Positions 27,995-36,083 of a DNA stretch of 64,000 bases are shown here, in pieces. The position numbers were made by a program, and so were the translations under genes. The notes under the pieces are model-generated. The model was not told where the DNA came from, searched no databases, and saw nothing but the letters and a program-made list of their open reading frames with translations. The number at the start of each line of letters is the position of its first letter. The first letter of the stretch is position 1. The stretch is from positions 1,364,001 to 1,428,000 of the forward strand of contig NZ_CP166871.1 in NCBI RefSeq assembly GCF_041379045.1. The letters are read 5' to 3'. This DNA is from Thalassotalea ponticola. Its GTDB lineage: Bacteria; Pseudomonadota; Gammaproteobacteria; Enterobacterales; Alteromonadaceae.

Positions 27995-28282
27995 ATGAAA
28001 CAACCTGCAGTTTATATTCTTTCGAATAAAACCCATTCAGTGCTATACGTTGGTGTGACAAGTAATTTAACAAGACGAATTTACCTGCATAAACAGCATT
28101 GTGTTGAAGGCTTCACTAAACGGTATAACGTTCATAACCTAGTTTATTTTGAGCTTTTTGATGACATGGAAAATGCGATTTATCGCGAGAAGCGCTTGAA
28201 ACGATGGGAGAGAAGTTGGAAGGTTCGATTAATTGAACAAACAAATCCTGAATGGCTCGATTTGTATTACCAATTGCTTTAA
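27995..28282 (+). CDS. GIY-YIG nuclease superfamily protein
   Basis: This 95-residue protein starts at the ATG at 27995 behind AAAAGGA; an upstream TTG at 27977 is less likely. It has the GIY-YIG core in a variant form: VYILSNKTHSVLYVGVTSNL with the following Arg of TRRIYLHKQ, a Tyr-Arg-Glu-Lys segment (NAIYREKRLKRW) supplying the catalytic Glu, and WLDLYYQLL at the end. This is the single-domain COG2827/UPF0213-like family, whose members are often small and of unknown role. It sits between two blocks of palindromic repeats that resemble each other, suggesting a mobile or repeat-associated gene. Confidence 0.88.
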   Translation: MKQPAVYILSNKTHSVLYVGVTSNLTRRIYLHKQHCVEGFTKRYNVHNLVYFELFDDMENAIYREKRLKRWERSWKVRLIEQTNPEWLDLYYQLL

Positions 28283-28311
28283 TCCTGACTCGAGTTTTTA
28301 TGCATCCTCAA

Positions 28312-28343
28312 GAGATCCCACACAACGACATTGTGGGATGACG
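28312..28343. repeat. Inverted variant of the palindromic repeat
   Basis: GAGATCCCACA, a 9-base loop, then TGTGGGATGACG. The ends (GAGATCCC and GGGATGACG) match the 28-base element read on the opposite strand, but the stem core differs. It directly follows the GIY-YIG gene and could also act as a transcript-end hairpin. Confidence 0.75.
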
Positions 28344-28430
28344 TTGTTTGCGATGGGCGCCGATTTGCGTGAGGTGCATAGGGCGCACGATTCATAAGCC
28401 TATTTCCCGCGCTCGAAATTAAACGTCATC

Positions 28431-28555
28431 CTTTATTTCAACGTCATCCCCGCGCAGGCGGGGATCTCCTAGACACCAAACGAGTCTTAATTGTCATCCT
28501 CACAATTTTACGAATCCCCACATTTAACGTCATCCCCGCGAAGGCGGGGATCTCC
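28431..28555. repeat. Right palindromic-repeat block beside the GIY-YIG gene
   Basis: Two full copies of the 28-base element (28442-28469 and 28528-28555) in the same orientation as the left block, preceded by a partial CGTCATCC at 28433. The spacer carries ACACCAAACGAG, then TTAATTGTCATC, in the same order as in the left block. The block as a whole is therefore an imperfect direct repeat of 27762-27913, enclosing the GIY-YIG gene. Confidence 0.9.
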
Positions 28556-28761
28556 AAACCACAAACAGAGCCTAAAATACCTCACTCTAACTGCGATACT
28601 TTTATTGTGATTGACTCGTAACGGATTTCTACCAAACTAAAAAATGAAAGCAATGGAATTGCCCCGTAACTTACTAAATTAAATGTAAAATATTTATTAA
28701 GTCGGCTGGTGAAACTACGATGCTAATACGTGACGAAAAACGCAAATAAAAGGAGATTATC
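28556..28761. promoter_or_regulatory. Upstream region of the microcin-like gene
   Basis: This AT-rich 206-base region must contain the promoter of the peptide gene. It ends in AAAAGGAGATTATC directly before the ATG, a strong Shine-Dalgarno sequence (AAGGAG) at correct spacing. I cannot assign a -35/-10 pair with confidence. Confidence 0.45.
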
Positions 28762-28977
28762 ATGCGTGAATTAACAGTTAATGAACTATCAGAAATCAAC
28801 GGCGCTTATTCAACCGAAGAGCTAGGTGCAGCAGTATTTGCCGGCGGTGTGGCAGGTGCGTTAAGTGGCTCGCTAGCCGGTGGCGTAGGTGCTGGTCCAG
28901 GAGCCTTTACGGGGGCAGTTATTGGCGGAATCAGTTATTTAAGCTACGAGTTGTACTTAGAGTACATAGCCAACTAA
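28762..28977 (+). CDS. Microcin/class II bacteriocin-like peptide with double-glycine-type leader
   Basis: This 71-residue peptide begins MRELTVNELSEINGAYS, very like the colicin V leader (MRTLTLNELDSVSGG), with a probable cleavage after Gly-Ala at residue 15. The rest is Gly/Ala-rich and hydrophobic (VFAGGVAGALSGSLAGGVGAG), as in the membrane-active class II microcins and Blp-type peptides, and ends in an aromatic, acidic tail. It has a strong AAGGAG ribosome binding site and its own terminator. No peptidase-containing exporter is in the window, so export would need one elsewhere. Toxic activity is inference. Confidence 0.75.
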   Translation: MRELTVNELSEINGAYSTEELGAAVFAGGVAGALSGSLAGGVGAGPGAFTGAVIGGISYLSYELYLEYIAN

Positions 28978-29023
28978 CGCTTACATTTAAGCATTACACT
29001 AAAAACTTTAATCCAATAGACAC

Positions 29024-29053
29024 AAAGGCAGTCTTAACTCGCTGCCTTTTTAT
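29024..29053 (+). terminator. Terminator after the microcin-like gene
   Basis: AAAGGCAG, a 10-base loop, then CTGCCTTTTTATT. It lies between the peptide gene and the small membrane-protein gene, so read-through would be needed to co-express them from one promoter. Confidence 0.75.
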
Positions 29054-29067
29054 TGAAGGACTAAGTC

Positions 29068-29232
29068 ATGACAACAAAACAATTTAATCTAATGGTAATA
29101 ACCAGCGTTGCAATTAGCTTAGGGATAATTTCTAGCAAAGTATCATTTTTGCCATTGGTTATCATCGCTGTTGTATTGGGTGTAGCTGGGCAATTACTTT
29201 GCCGATACGCCAGCAAATATTGGCTTAAATAG
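29068..29232 (+). CDS. Small membrane protein, candidate immunity protein
   Basis: This short gene encodes 54 residues, starting MTTKQFNLMVITSV behind GAAGGA with good spacing and ending YASKYWLK. Two hydrophobic segments (about residues 8-22 and 26-46) are separated by a short polar turn, with a basic C-terminus. Small two-helix membrane proteins next to class II bacteriocin genes are commonly immunity proteins, and it lies 90 bases after the microcin-like gene. No sequence family is recognised; the role is inferred from position and topology. Confidence 0.55.
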   Translation: MTTKQFNLMVITSVAISLGIISSKVSFLPLVIIAVVLGVAGQLLCRYASKYWLK

Positions 29233-29783
29233 CTGCGCGCCTATAACATTTGATCTAAGGGTATTTATACCTAACAGTTTGCCGGAAGTAATTCCGGTTA
29301 ACTTTACTTACAGTATGTGAGGTTTGTCATTAAGCCATATAGCTCGTGACTCGCTAAACATCACAAACATCCGCAACAAAATACGCAAAAACCTACCAAA
29401 AACTGCTAGAAAAACACACTTATCGCACTAGTTAAACGGCAAGACACAATTTAACCAATATCGCTTACATTTTTTACCAAAATGGCGTAGCAACACACGT
29501 CTAATTTTTTTATAATGCCAAATCAATATAAGTACAACGTTACCAGGTGTTCAAACATTCACCACTTGTGATTTGGTATTGCTAAAAATATAAGCAAGCT
29601 GTTTGAATACTAAGCAGTATTTTCGGCAATAACGGTGCGGCACTCAAATATATATCCATTAGCAATTTACCGCTAAGGTGATGATTACAATGCCGTTGTT
29701 ATTGCGCTGTTTATGGTGCCATGCAGTGTGGGCAATTTAATTGCTATTAGCACTTTAAACAAAAAGAAAAGGGTAGTAGTATT
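29233..29783. other. Long intergenic region upstream of rfaH
   Basis: About 550 AT-rich bases. It contains a perfect hairpin CCGGAA-GTAA-TTCCGG (29282-29297) that may end the small membrane-protein transcript, and a good -10 sequence TATAAT at 29511-29516 with only a weak -35 match. The RNA leader before rfaH could be about 250 bases. No open frame with a ribosome binding site was seen. Confidence 0.5.
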
Positions 29784-30305
29784 ATGACCGCAGTAGCTAA
29801 GAGTGCTTGGTATGTTTTAACCAGCAAACCAAGAGAGGAGCAACGTGCTCACGACAACTTAGTGTCGCAAGGATTAGAAGTATTTTTACCGAAAGTTGCT
29901 ACGGTAAAAAAGAAAAAGGGAATTAAGGCTGTATCTCTTGACCCATTATTCCCCAATTATTTATTTATTCGCTTAAATCCTGAACAAGCTAACTTTAATG
30001 CCGTGCGTTCTACGCGTGGTGTTGGCAGTTTTGTTAAATTTGGCTTGCAACATGCGGTTATTAGCAACGACATTATTAATGCGTTACAACACCACCAAGT
30101 AAGCAATAACGAACCGAAAACGCTAGAGCAGTTGCTTAATTTACAGGTGGGCGACAAAGTGCAAATTAATCAAGGACCGTTTGCTGGTTTAGAAGCCATT
30201 TACAAAGCAAAAGACGGTCTTGAACGCAGCATTTTAATGGTTAAAATGCTGGGTAAAGAAAACGATGTGCCGGTAGATAACCAGCATTTTGATAAAGTAA
30301 GCTAA
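29784..30305 (+). CDS. rfaH: Transcription antiterminator RfaH
   Basis: This 173-residue NusG paralogue has an N-terminal NGN domain (WYVLTSKPREEQRAHDNL, then VFLPKV and LFPNYLFIRL) and a C-terminal KOW-type domain (GDKVQINQGPFAGLEAIYKA). The region after position 60, with VRSTRGVGSFVKFG, is RfaH-like rather than NusG-like. RfaH loads on RNA polymerase paused at ops sites and allows transcription of long surface-polysaccharide operons. An ops-like element lies about 150 bases downstream, just before wzb-wza-wzc, which supports the call and predicts the target operon. Confidence 0.9.
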   Translation: MTAVAKSAWYVLTSKPREEQRAHDNLVSQGLEVFLPKVATVKKKKGIKAVSLDPLFPNYLFIRLNPEQANFNAVRSTRGVGSFVKFGLQHAVISNDIINALQHHQVSNNEPKTLEQLLNLQVGDKVQINQGPFAGLEAIYKAKDGLERSILMVKMLGKENDVPVDNQHFDKVS

Positions 30306-30429
30306 TTGCCACTGATTACCACTAGAGCAATCAACGCAATTAGCTCAAATGCCGCTGATAACCAGCGCAAAAAAGATTAATAATCAGTTGTAAACAACGT
30401 TTTTACAACATTACAAACGCCGTTATCTG

Positions 30430-30467
30430 TATGCCTTTTGGAGCCAAACCAATGGGCGGAAGCGTGC
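30430..30467 (+). promoter_or_regulatory. ops/JUMPstart-like element before the polysaccharide operon
   Basis: GGCGGAAGCGTGC at 30455-30467 matches the ops consensus GGCGGTAGCGTGC at 12 of 13 positions. The preceding bases (CTGTATGCC, then GAGCCAAACCAAT) echo the JUMPstart region of enterobacterial O-antigen and capsule operons. It lies between rfaH and wzb, so RfaH recruitment here would affect the whole 30-55 kb cluster. Confidence 0.75.
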
Positions 30468-30531
30468 CTAAACGGCCTTATAACAGCGTTTAAAACCAAG
30501 CCTAAATAATCTAAATAGAAGCCTGCTCAGT

Positions 30532-30966
30532 ATGTTTGATAATATTTTAACCGTATGTGTTGGTAACATTTGCCGCAGCCCCGTGGCTGAGCGCATGCTA
30601 GCCAAACAGTTACCGAATAAAACAGTGAGCAGTGCTGGTATTGGTGCTTTGCAAGAGCACGGCATAGAGCCACATATGGTGAGTTTGCTAGAGCAACACG
30701 GCTATAACGGCCAAAACCACAGTGCTAGGCAAATTAGCCATAGCATGGTAAACGATGCCGACTTGATTTTGGTGATGGAAAAAAAACACCAACAGTTGCT
30801 AATGCAAAAATACCCAGCTGCCTCTGGTAAAATTATGTTACTTGGTAAGTGGCATAATGATGAGGAAGTGGCCGACCCTTATAAAAAAAGCCAAGAAGCA
30901 TTTAATCATGCTTTTACCCTTATTGATAAACATTGCCAAGCTTGGTGCAGTAAGATTGGCAATTAG
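30532..30966 (+). CDS. wzb: Low-molecular-weight protein tyrosine phosphatase Wzb
   Basis: This 144-residue cytoplasmic phosphatase has the active-site loop CVGNICRSP near the N-terminus (Cys9 and Arg15, C-x5-R) and the general-acid Asp in VADPYKKS near residue 125. It should dephosphorylate the Wzc C-terminal tyrosine cluster and so control polymer length and export. It is followed by wza and wzc as in capsule operons. Confidence 0.93.
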   Translation: MFDNILTVCVGNICRSPVAERMLAKQLPNKTVSSAGIGALQEHGIEPHMVSLLEQHGYNGQNHSARQISHSMVNDADLILVMEKKHQQLLMQKYPAASGKIMLLGKWHNDEEVADPYKKSQEAFNHAFTLIDKHCQAWCSKIGN

Positions 30967-31091
30967 TATTGGTTAATTGCCAACGTTAAGCTTTAGCTTG
31001 TATAAAAATGCAAGTAACCTAAAGCAGCTAAAGAATAAAACTTGTTAGACAAACAAATTAAACCACAGTCACTATAAAAACTGATAATCAC

Positions 31092-32216
31092 ATGACTAAA
31101 TTAAAAGCTCTCACTACCTCTCTAATGCTACTTGGCTTAACGGCCTGTACAATTCCTGGTGGACACATAGAAGGCGTAAGTGCCAAAGACGGTGCGACTA
31201 ATAGCCAATCAAGTGAAGAACTCGATTTTGATATTACCGAACAGGTCAATACCATATTAATTACCCCCAATGTACTTAATAGCATTAAAGAGCGAGAGCC
31301 TTCTGCAACGCAAAATCAAATGCTAGAGCAGGAACTACAAAACTATGCTTATACAGTAGGGGCAGGTGACGTACTTACTGTGACTGTCTATGATCATCCT
31401 GAGCTAACCACACCAGCTGGTCAATTTCGCGATCCAGAACAAGCTGGTAATTTAGTTGATGCCAAAGGCAATATGTTTTACCCCTACATTGGTCGTATTC
31501 ACGTTGCAGGTAAAAGTGTTGAACAGATCCGTGTAGAGCTTACTGAGAAACTCAGCCGTTACATTGAAAACCCACAAATTGATGTAAAAGTAGCCGCGTA
31601 TCGCTCAAAGCGCACGTACGTAACAGGCGCGGTTAGCCAACCTATGGTTATGCCCATAGCCAATATTCCGGTTACCGTACTTGATGCCATTAACCAAGCA
31701 GGCGGTATAAGCGACGACGCCGATTGGCGCAGTGTTATTTTAACCCGCGACTCTAAAGAAGAACGTTTAGATTTATACGCCTTATATCAAAAAGGCGATA
31801 TGAGCCAAAACCGCCTCTTGCGCCATAACGATATTGTGCACGTGCCCCACAACGATGCTACCAAAGTGTTTGTTATGGGTGAAGTCAGCAAAGCAGCCAC
31901 ACTACCTATACACCGCTCGGGTTTAACCCTTGCGGAAGCCTTGGGTAACGTAGGTGGTTTTAACGAAATGACCGCCGATGCCAGCGGTATTTTTGTATTG
32001 CGTGCCAGCACTGATGCCAACAAAGTTGCCGATGTATACCAGCTTGATGCGTCAAATGCCGCTGCGCTGATACTGGCTACCCAATTTCACTTACAACCAA
32101 TGGATTTGGTTTACGTGACCAGCGCACCAATTGCCCGTTGGAACAAAGTTATTTCATTGCTGCTACCAACCGTACGTGGCTTAGATGACCTAAACGATTT
32201 TGAAAACAATTTATAG
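31092..32216 (+). CDS. wza: Polysaccharide export outer-membrane lipoprotein Wza
   Basis: This 374-residue protein has a lipoprotein signal with lipobox LTAC (acylated Cys19), a Poly_export domain (YTVGAGDVLTVTVYDHPEL, about residues 90-108) and at least two SLBB-type domains (RTYVTGAVSQP and KVFVMGEVSKAA). The length is close to E. coli Wza (379), which forms the octameric outer-membrane translocon. It lies between wzb and wzc. Confidence 0.94.
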   Translation: MTKLKALTTSLMLLGLTACTIPGGHIEGVSAKDGATNSQSSEELDFDITEQVNTILITPNVLNSIKEREPSATQNQMLEQELQNYAYTVGAGDVLTVTVYDHPELTTPAGQFRDPEQAGNLVDAKGNMFYPYIGRIHVAGKSVEQIRVELTEKLSRYIENPQIDVKVAAYRSKRTYVTGAVSQPMVMPIANIPVTVLDAINQAGGISDDADWRSVILTRDSKEERLDLYALYQKGDMSQNRLLRHNDIVHVPHNDATKVFVMGEVSKAATLPIHRSGLTLAEALGNVGGFNEMTADASGIFVLRASTDANKVADVYQLDASNAAALILATQFHLQPMDLVYVTSAPIARWNKVISLLLPTVRGLDDLNDFENNL

Positions 32217-32361
32217 GCTGCACCTGCAGCCCCCAAAAAAAATAGCAATTAAAAAATAGAAAAAGTAAAAATAATAAAAAACAGCTAGCGCCAACATTAC
32301 GCTAGCGCTTAACCCTAATACTCCAATAAAGTACAGAACAGTATTGCCTACGGACAGCCTA

Positions 32362-34650
32362 ATGAGTCAAGAGCAACTAAACACCAAACTTAACCAACAC
32401 AACAGCCATCATATTAATGAGCAGAGTGATGACATCGATTTTTCTCGTTACTTTAACTTGTTACTTGAAAATAAATGGCTTATTGCTGGTGTAACCACCT
32501 TATTTGCCATTGCAGGGGTAATTATTGCCTTACTGCAAACACCTATTTACAAGGCTGACGCCTTAGTGCAAATAGAGCAAAAGGCCACAGGTGTTCCGGG
32601 CCTTGGTGATATGGAAGAGCTGTTTGGCGCTGAATCAAAAGCCATTACCGAAATCGAATTATTAAAATCACGCAAAGTACTGGGTGATGCGGTTGACGAG
32701 CTCAAACTTGATATTATTGCCAAGCCTAAGCACTTTGGTAAGTTGGGTGAATACTATGCTCGTAAATACGCACACAGCTACTTTGGTGGGCAAATTACCA
32801 ATGTCAATGCCAACAGTATTACAACGTTTAATAAGCCGTTTATTTCTACGTTTTTTGACAGCAGTTACGCGTGGGGTGGTGAGCACATTAACGTTGCTCA
32901 GTTTAAAGTGGCTAAACCGTTTTTAGGTAAAACCTTTGAGCTTATTGCAAAAGACAATGATCAGTACCAAGTGTACCTTGCTGGCGAGTTGGTATTTTCA
33001 GGTAGAGTAAACCAAGTTGCCACTAACCAAGATAACAGTATTCAACTGCTGGTAAACAACTTAAAGGCGCAATCGGGCACTGCGTTTACCCTAACTCGTA
33101 CCTACCGCGCCGATGCCATTGCTAAGCTTCAAAGCTCGTTACAAGTAGCTGAAAAAGGCAAGCAGTCTGGTATTTTAACCCTCGCGTTACAGGGCCCTAA
33201 CCGCCAACAAGCTGAAGATACCTTAAACGCCATTGCCGATGCGTTTTTACTGCAAAACGTAAAACGCATGAGCCAAGAGGTTGAAAAATCAATTGAGTTT
33301 TTAAACAAAGAACTGCCTAAAATTGATGCCGCTCAGGTACAAGCTGAAAATACGTTAAACAAGTTCCGCTTAGACAACGATGCCATCGACTTAACCCTAG
33401 AAACCGAGTCGGTGCTTGAGCAATTGGTAGAATTAGACACCAAAATACATGAGCTGTCGTTTTTAGAAGTTGATATTGCACAAAAGTACACCCAAGAGCA
33501 TCCTAAGTACCAATCGCTTCTTGCTAAAAAACGCGATTTAGAAGCACAAAAGCAACAGCTTAATGCGCAAATTAAAGACTTACCGCAAGCTCAACAACAA
33601 ATTTTGCGTATGGCACGCGATGTTGAAGTAAACCAACAAATTTACCTTGCACTGCTTAACAAAGTACAAGAGCTCAACGTGGTAAAAGCCTCAACCGTTG
33701 GCAACATTAATATTGTTGATTACGCGCAGGTGAGCCGCTTTCCTATTAAACCGAAAAAATCCCTCATCGTGGTTATTATCACCTTGTTAGGTGGTTTCTT
33801 AGCGGTTGCCTACGTTATCTTAAAATCGGCATTCCACCGTGGTGTTACCAACCCACAAGATTTTGAAGATGTTGGACTTAACGTATACGCCACCGTGCCG
33901 TTATCAGAAGATCACATAAAGCGCACGCAACTGGCCCGTTTGCAAGATAAAGTAAAACGCAATAAGCGCAAAGCACAGCGCCATGAGCTATTGGCTGAAG
34001 TTAACCCCGCTGATATGGCTATCGAAGCCATCCGAAGCCTTCGTACGTCATTGCACTTTGCGATGATGGAAGCAAAAAACAACGTAGTGATGATCGCCGG
34101 TGCCAGCCCAGAAGTGGGTAAATCATTTGTCTCATCTAACCTTGCCGCCGTTATTGCCCAAGCTGGGCAAAAGGTGTTGGTCATAGACGCCGATATGCGT
34201 AAAGGCTACATGCACAAAATCTTTCAGCTTAACGAGCAAAACGGCTTGTCTGATATCCTCGTAGGCAAATTAAGCATAGAACAGGCGACGCAAAACGCCG
34301 GTGTTGACAACCTGCACTTTATAAGCCGTGGTAACGTGCCACCAAACCCAAGTGAAATATTAATGGGAGAGCGTTTTTCAACGCTAATTGAACACGCTAA
34401 AGCCAACTATGATTTAGTAATCATCGATACACCGCCAATTCTTGCGGTAACGGATGCGGCCATTGTGGGTAATCACGCAGGTACCTCATTAATGTTGGCG
34501 CGTTATGATTACAGCCCACTTAAAGAAATAATCGCCGGTGCCAATCGCTTTGACATCAATGGCGTCGACATTAAAGGCATCATTTTTAATGCGGTTGAAA
34601 AACGTCAATCAGATTATGGTTACTACCACTACGGATATGAGTACAAGTAG
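32362..34650 (+). CDS. wzc: Tyrosine-protein kinase/polysaccharide co-polymerase Wzc
   Basis: This is a 762-residue protein from the ATG at 32362 (an in-frame TTG six codons earlier is less likely). It has an N-terminal Wzz domain with a membrane helix (about residues 35-57), a periplasmic domain with long helices, a second helix near 470, and a BY-kinase domain with Walker A GASPEVGKSFVSS, Walker A' VLVIDADMRKG and Walker B VIIDTPPIL. The C-terminus (YGYYHYGYEYK) is a tyrosine cluster. It pairs with Wzb and Wza to control capsule or O-antigen assembly. It is a distinct copy from the kinase at 22154. Confidence 0.94.
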   Translation: MSQEQLNTKLNQHNSHHINEQSDDIDFSRYFNLLLENKWLIAGVTTLFAIAGVIIALLQTPIYKADALVQIEQKATGVPGLGDMEELFGAESKAITEIELLKSRKVLGDAVDELKLDIIAKPKHFGKLGEYYARKYAHSYFGGQITNVNANSITTFNKPFISTFFDSSYAWGGEHINVAQFKVAKPFLGKTFELIAKDNDQYQVYLAGELVFSGRVNQVATNQDNSIQLLVNNLKAQSGTAFTLTRTYRADAIAKLQSSLQVAEKGKQSGILTLALQGPNRQQAEDTLNAIADAFLLQNVKRMSQEVEKSIEFLNKELPKIDAAQVQAENTLNKFRLDNDAIDLTLETESVLEQLVELDTKIHELSFLEVDIAQKYTQEHPKYQSLLAKKRDLEAQKQQLNAQIKDLPQAQQQILRMARDVEVNQQIYLALLNKVQELNVVKASTVGNINIVDYAQVSRFPIKPKKSLIVVIITLLGGFLAVAYVILKSAFHRGVTNPQDFEDVGLNVYATVPLSEDHIKRTQLARLQDKVKRNKRKAQRHELLAEVNPADMAIEAIRSLRTSLHFAMMEAKNNVVMIAGASPEVGKSFVSSNLAAVIAQAGQKVLVIDADMRKGYMHKIFQLNEQNGLSDILVGKLSIEQATQNAGVDNLHFISRGNVPPNPSEILMGERFSTLIEHAKANYDLVIIDTPPILAVTDAAIVGNHAGTSLMLARYDYSPLKEIIAGANRFDINGVDIKGIIFNAVEKRQSDYGYYHYGYEYK

Positions 34651-34997
34651 GGTACGTCTTATCAAATGTGCAGCACATATCATGCGCCCAATAGCACACC
34701 CTGGTTGGACTTTTGGTAGGAGTTATAAGTTATACGCGCCGTCATTGTAGCAAACGACTGTATGGATGCTGGAGGTAGAGCAACGCTTTAGCAGTTGCCG
34801 AACTCGTAACCTCGTTACTATGTGACTTTAAAGTGAAATCAAACTTACCATAACGGACAACAATACCTAAAAACACTGACCAATGGGCATGAAATGTTTC
34901 ATGCCTTGTATTTTCGTGAAACGAACAACGTGACTTGCGTTTTTCGTTACATGGCGATATTTAACACATTAACAGACATACTAATAAGACTCAGAAC
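34651..34997. other. Intergenic region between wzc and rmlB
   Basis: A 347-base gap. It contains a near-perfect palindrome GGCATGAAA-TG-TTTCATGCC (34886-34905) followed by TTGTATTTT, which could be a terminator or an operator, and presumably an internal promoter for the sugar and transferase genes. No gene is visible. Confidence 0.5.
34886..34914 (+). terminator. Possible terminator or attenuator (palindrome plus T-rich tail)
   Basis: A 9-bp stem (GGCATGAAA with TTTCATGCC) with only two bases between the arms, followed by a T-rich stretch. A two-base loop is too tight, so the outer pairs would form the stem. It lies between wzc and rmlB and might reduce read-through unless RfaH is loaded; that role is inference. 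Confidence 0.4.
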
Positions 34998-36077
34998 ATG
35001 AACATTCTTGTTACAGGCGGCGCTGGCTTTATTGGCTCTGCGGTTATTCGACACATCATTCACCATACCAACGATTCGGTTCTTAACGTCGATAAATTGA
35101 CGTACGCTGGTAACCTCGAATCGCTTGCTGATGTTGAAGACAGCCCTCGCTATACGTTTTCCCAAACCGATATTTGTGACGCAAGCGCGATTGAAGAGCT
35201 GTTTGCACAGTTTCAACCTGATGTCGTTATGCACTTGGCGGCCGAAAGTCATGTTGATCGTTCCATTGATGGGCCTCGAGAGTTTATTGAAACTAATATT
35301 ATGGGTACTTATATCTTGCTTGAAGCAGCGCGCAAGTATTGGGTGATGCTCGATGGAGAGAAAAAAGCGAAATTTAAATTTCATCACATTTCAACCGATG
35401 AAGTGTACGGCGATTTGGAAGGACCAGAGGATTTGTTCACTGAGCAGACACCGTATGCGCCGAGCTCGCCATATTCTGCATCCAAAGCTTCGAGCGATCA
35501 CTTAGTGCGTGCTTGGATCAGAACCTTTGGTTTACCGACCGTGGTGACCAACTGTTCGAACAATTATGGCCCGTATCATTTTCCTGAAAAGCTCATTCCT
35601 TTGATGATCTTAAACGCCTTAGATAAGAAATCATTGCCAGTCTATGGCAATGGCCAGCAGATCCGAGACTGGTTGTTTGTTGAAGATCACGCTCGTGCAC
35701 TTTATTTGGTTGCGACAAAAGGCGAGACAGGGGAAACCTACAATATCGGTGGACACAATGAAAAAGCGAATATCGATGTCGTTAAAACCATCTGCACTTT
35801 ACTTGAAGAATACGTACCGTTTGTATCAAATTCAGCCGAATCATCGCCTGAGATAAAGTCCTACGCAGATTTAATTACCTATGTGAAAGACCGACCGGGT
35901 CACGATGTTCGCTACGCCATTGATGCGTCGAAGATTGAACGAGAACTTGGCTGGACGCCCGTTGAAAGTTTTGAAAGCGGTATTCGAAAAACCGTAGAAT
36001 GGTACTTAAATAACAAAACGTGGTGGCAACATGTGCTGGATGGCAGTTATGCCTTAGAGCGCTTAGGCTGTAAATAG
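34998..36077 (+). CDS. rmlB: dTDP-glucose 4,6-dehydratase RmlB
   Basis: This 359-residue short-chain dehydrogenase makes dTDP-4-keto-6-deoxyglucose. It has the NAD motif [15 protein letters not shown] (residues 6-20), [15 protein letters not shown], the Thr-Asp-Glu of [12 protein letters not shown] and the catalytic [12 protein letters not shown] (about residue 159). It precedes rmlA; rmlC and rmlD are absent from the window, so the product probably goes to an aminosugar rather than rhamnose. Confidence 0.95.
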   Translation: MNILVTGGAGFIGSAVIRHIIHHTNDSVLNVDKLTYAGNLESLADVEDSPRYTFSQTDICDASAIEELFAQFQPDVVMHLAAESHVDRSIDGPREFIETNIMGTYILLEAARKYWVMLDGEKKAKFKFHHISTDEVYGDLEGPEDLFTEQTPYAPSSPYSASKASSDHLVRAWIRTFGLPTVVTNCSNNYGPYHFPEKLIPLMILNALDKKSLPVYGNGQQIRDWLFVEDHARALYLVATKGETGETYNIGGHNEKANIDVVKTICTLLEEYVPFVSNSAESSPEIKSYADLITYVKDRPGHDVRYAIDASKIERELGWTPVESFESGIRKTVEWYLNNKTWWQHVLDGSYALERLGCK

Positions 36078-36083
36078 GAAATT

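Noticed and set aside
27742..28555. CRISPR array suspected from repeated 28-base units
   Set aside because: Only two copies lie close together on each side, spacers differ in length and are partly repeated, and there are no cas genes; these are palindromic dispersed repeats.
30001..30305. Considered NusG rather than RfaH for the 29784 gene
   Set aside because: Next to an ops-like site and a polysaccharide operon, with an RfaH-like region after the NGN domain; housekeeping nusG normally lies beside secE and rplK.
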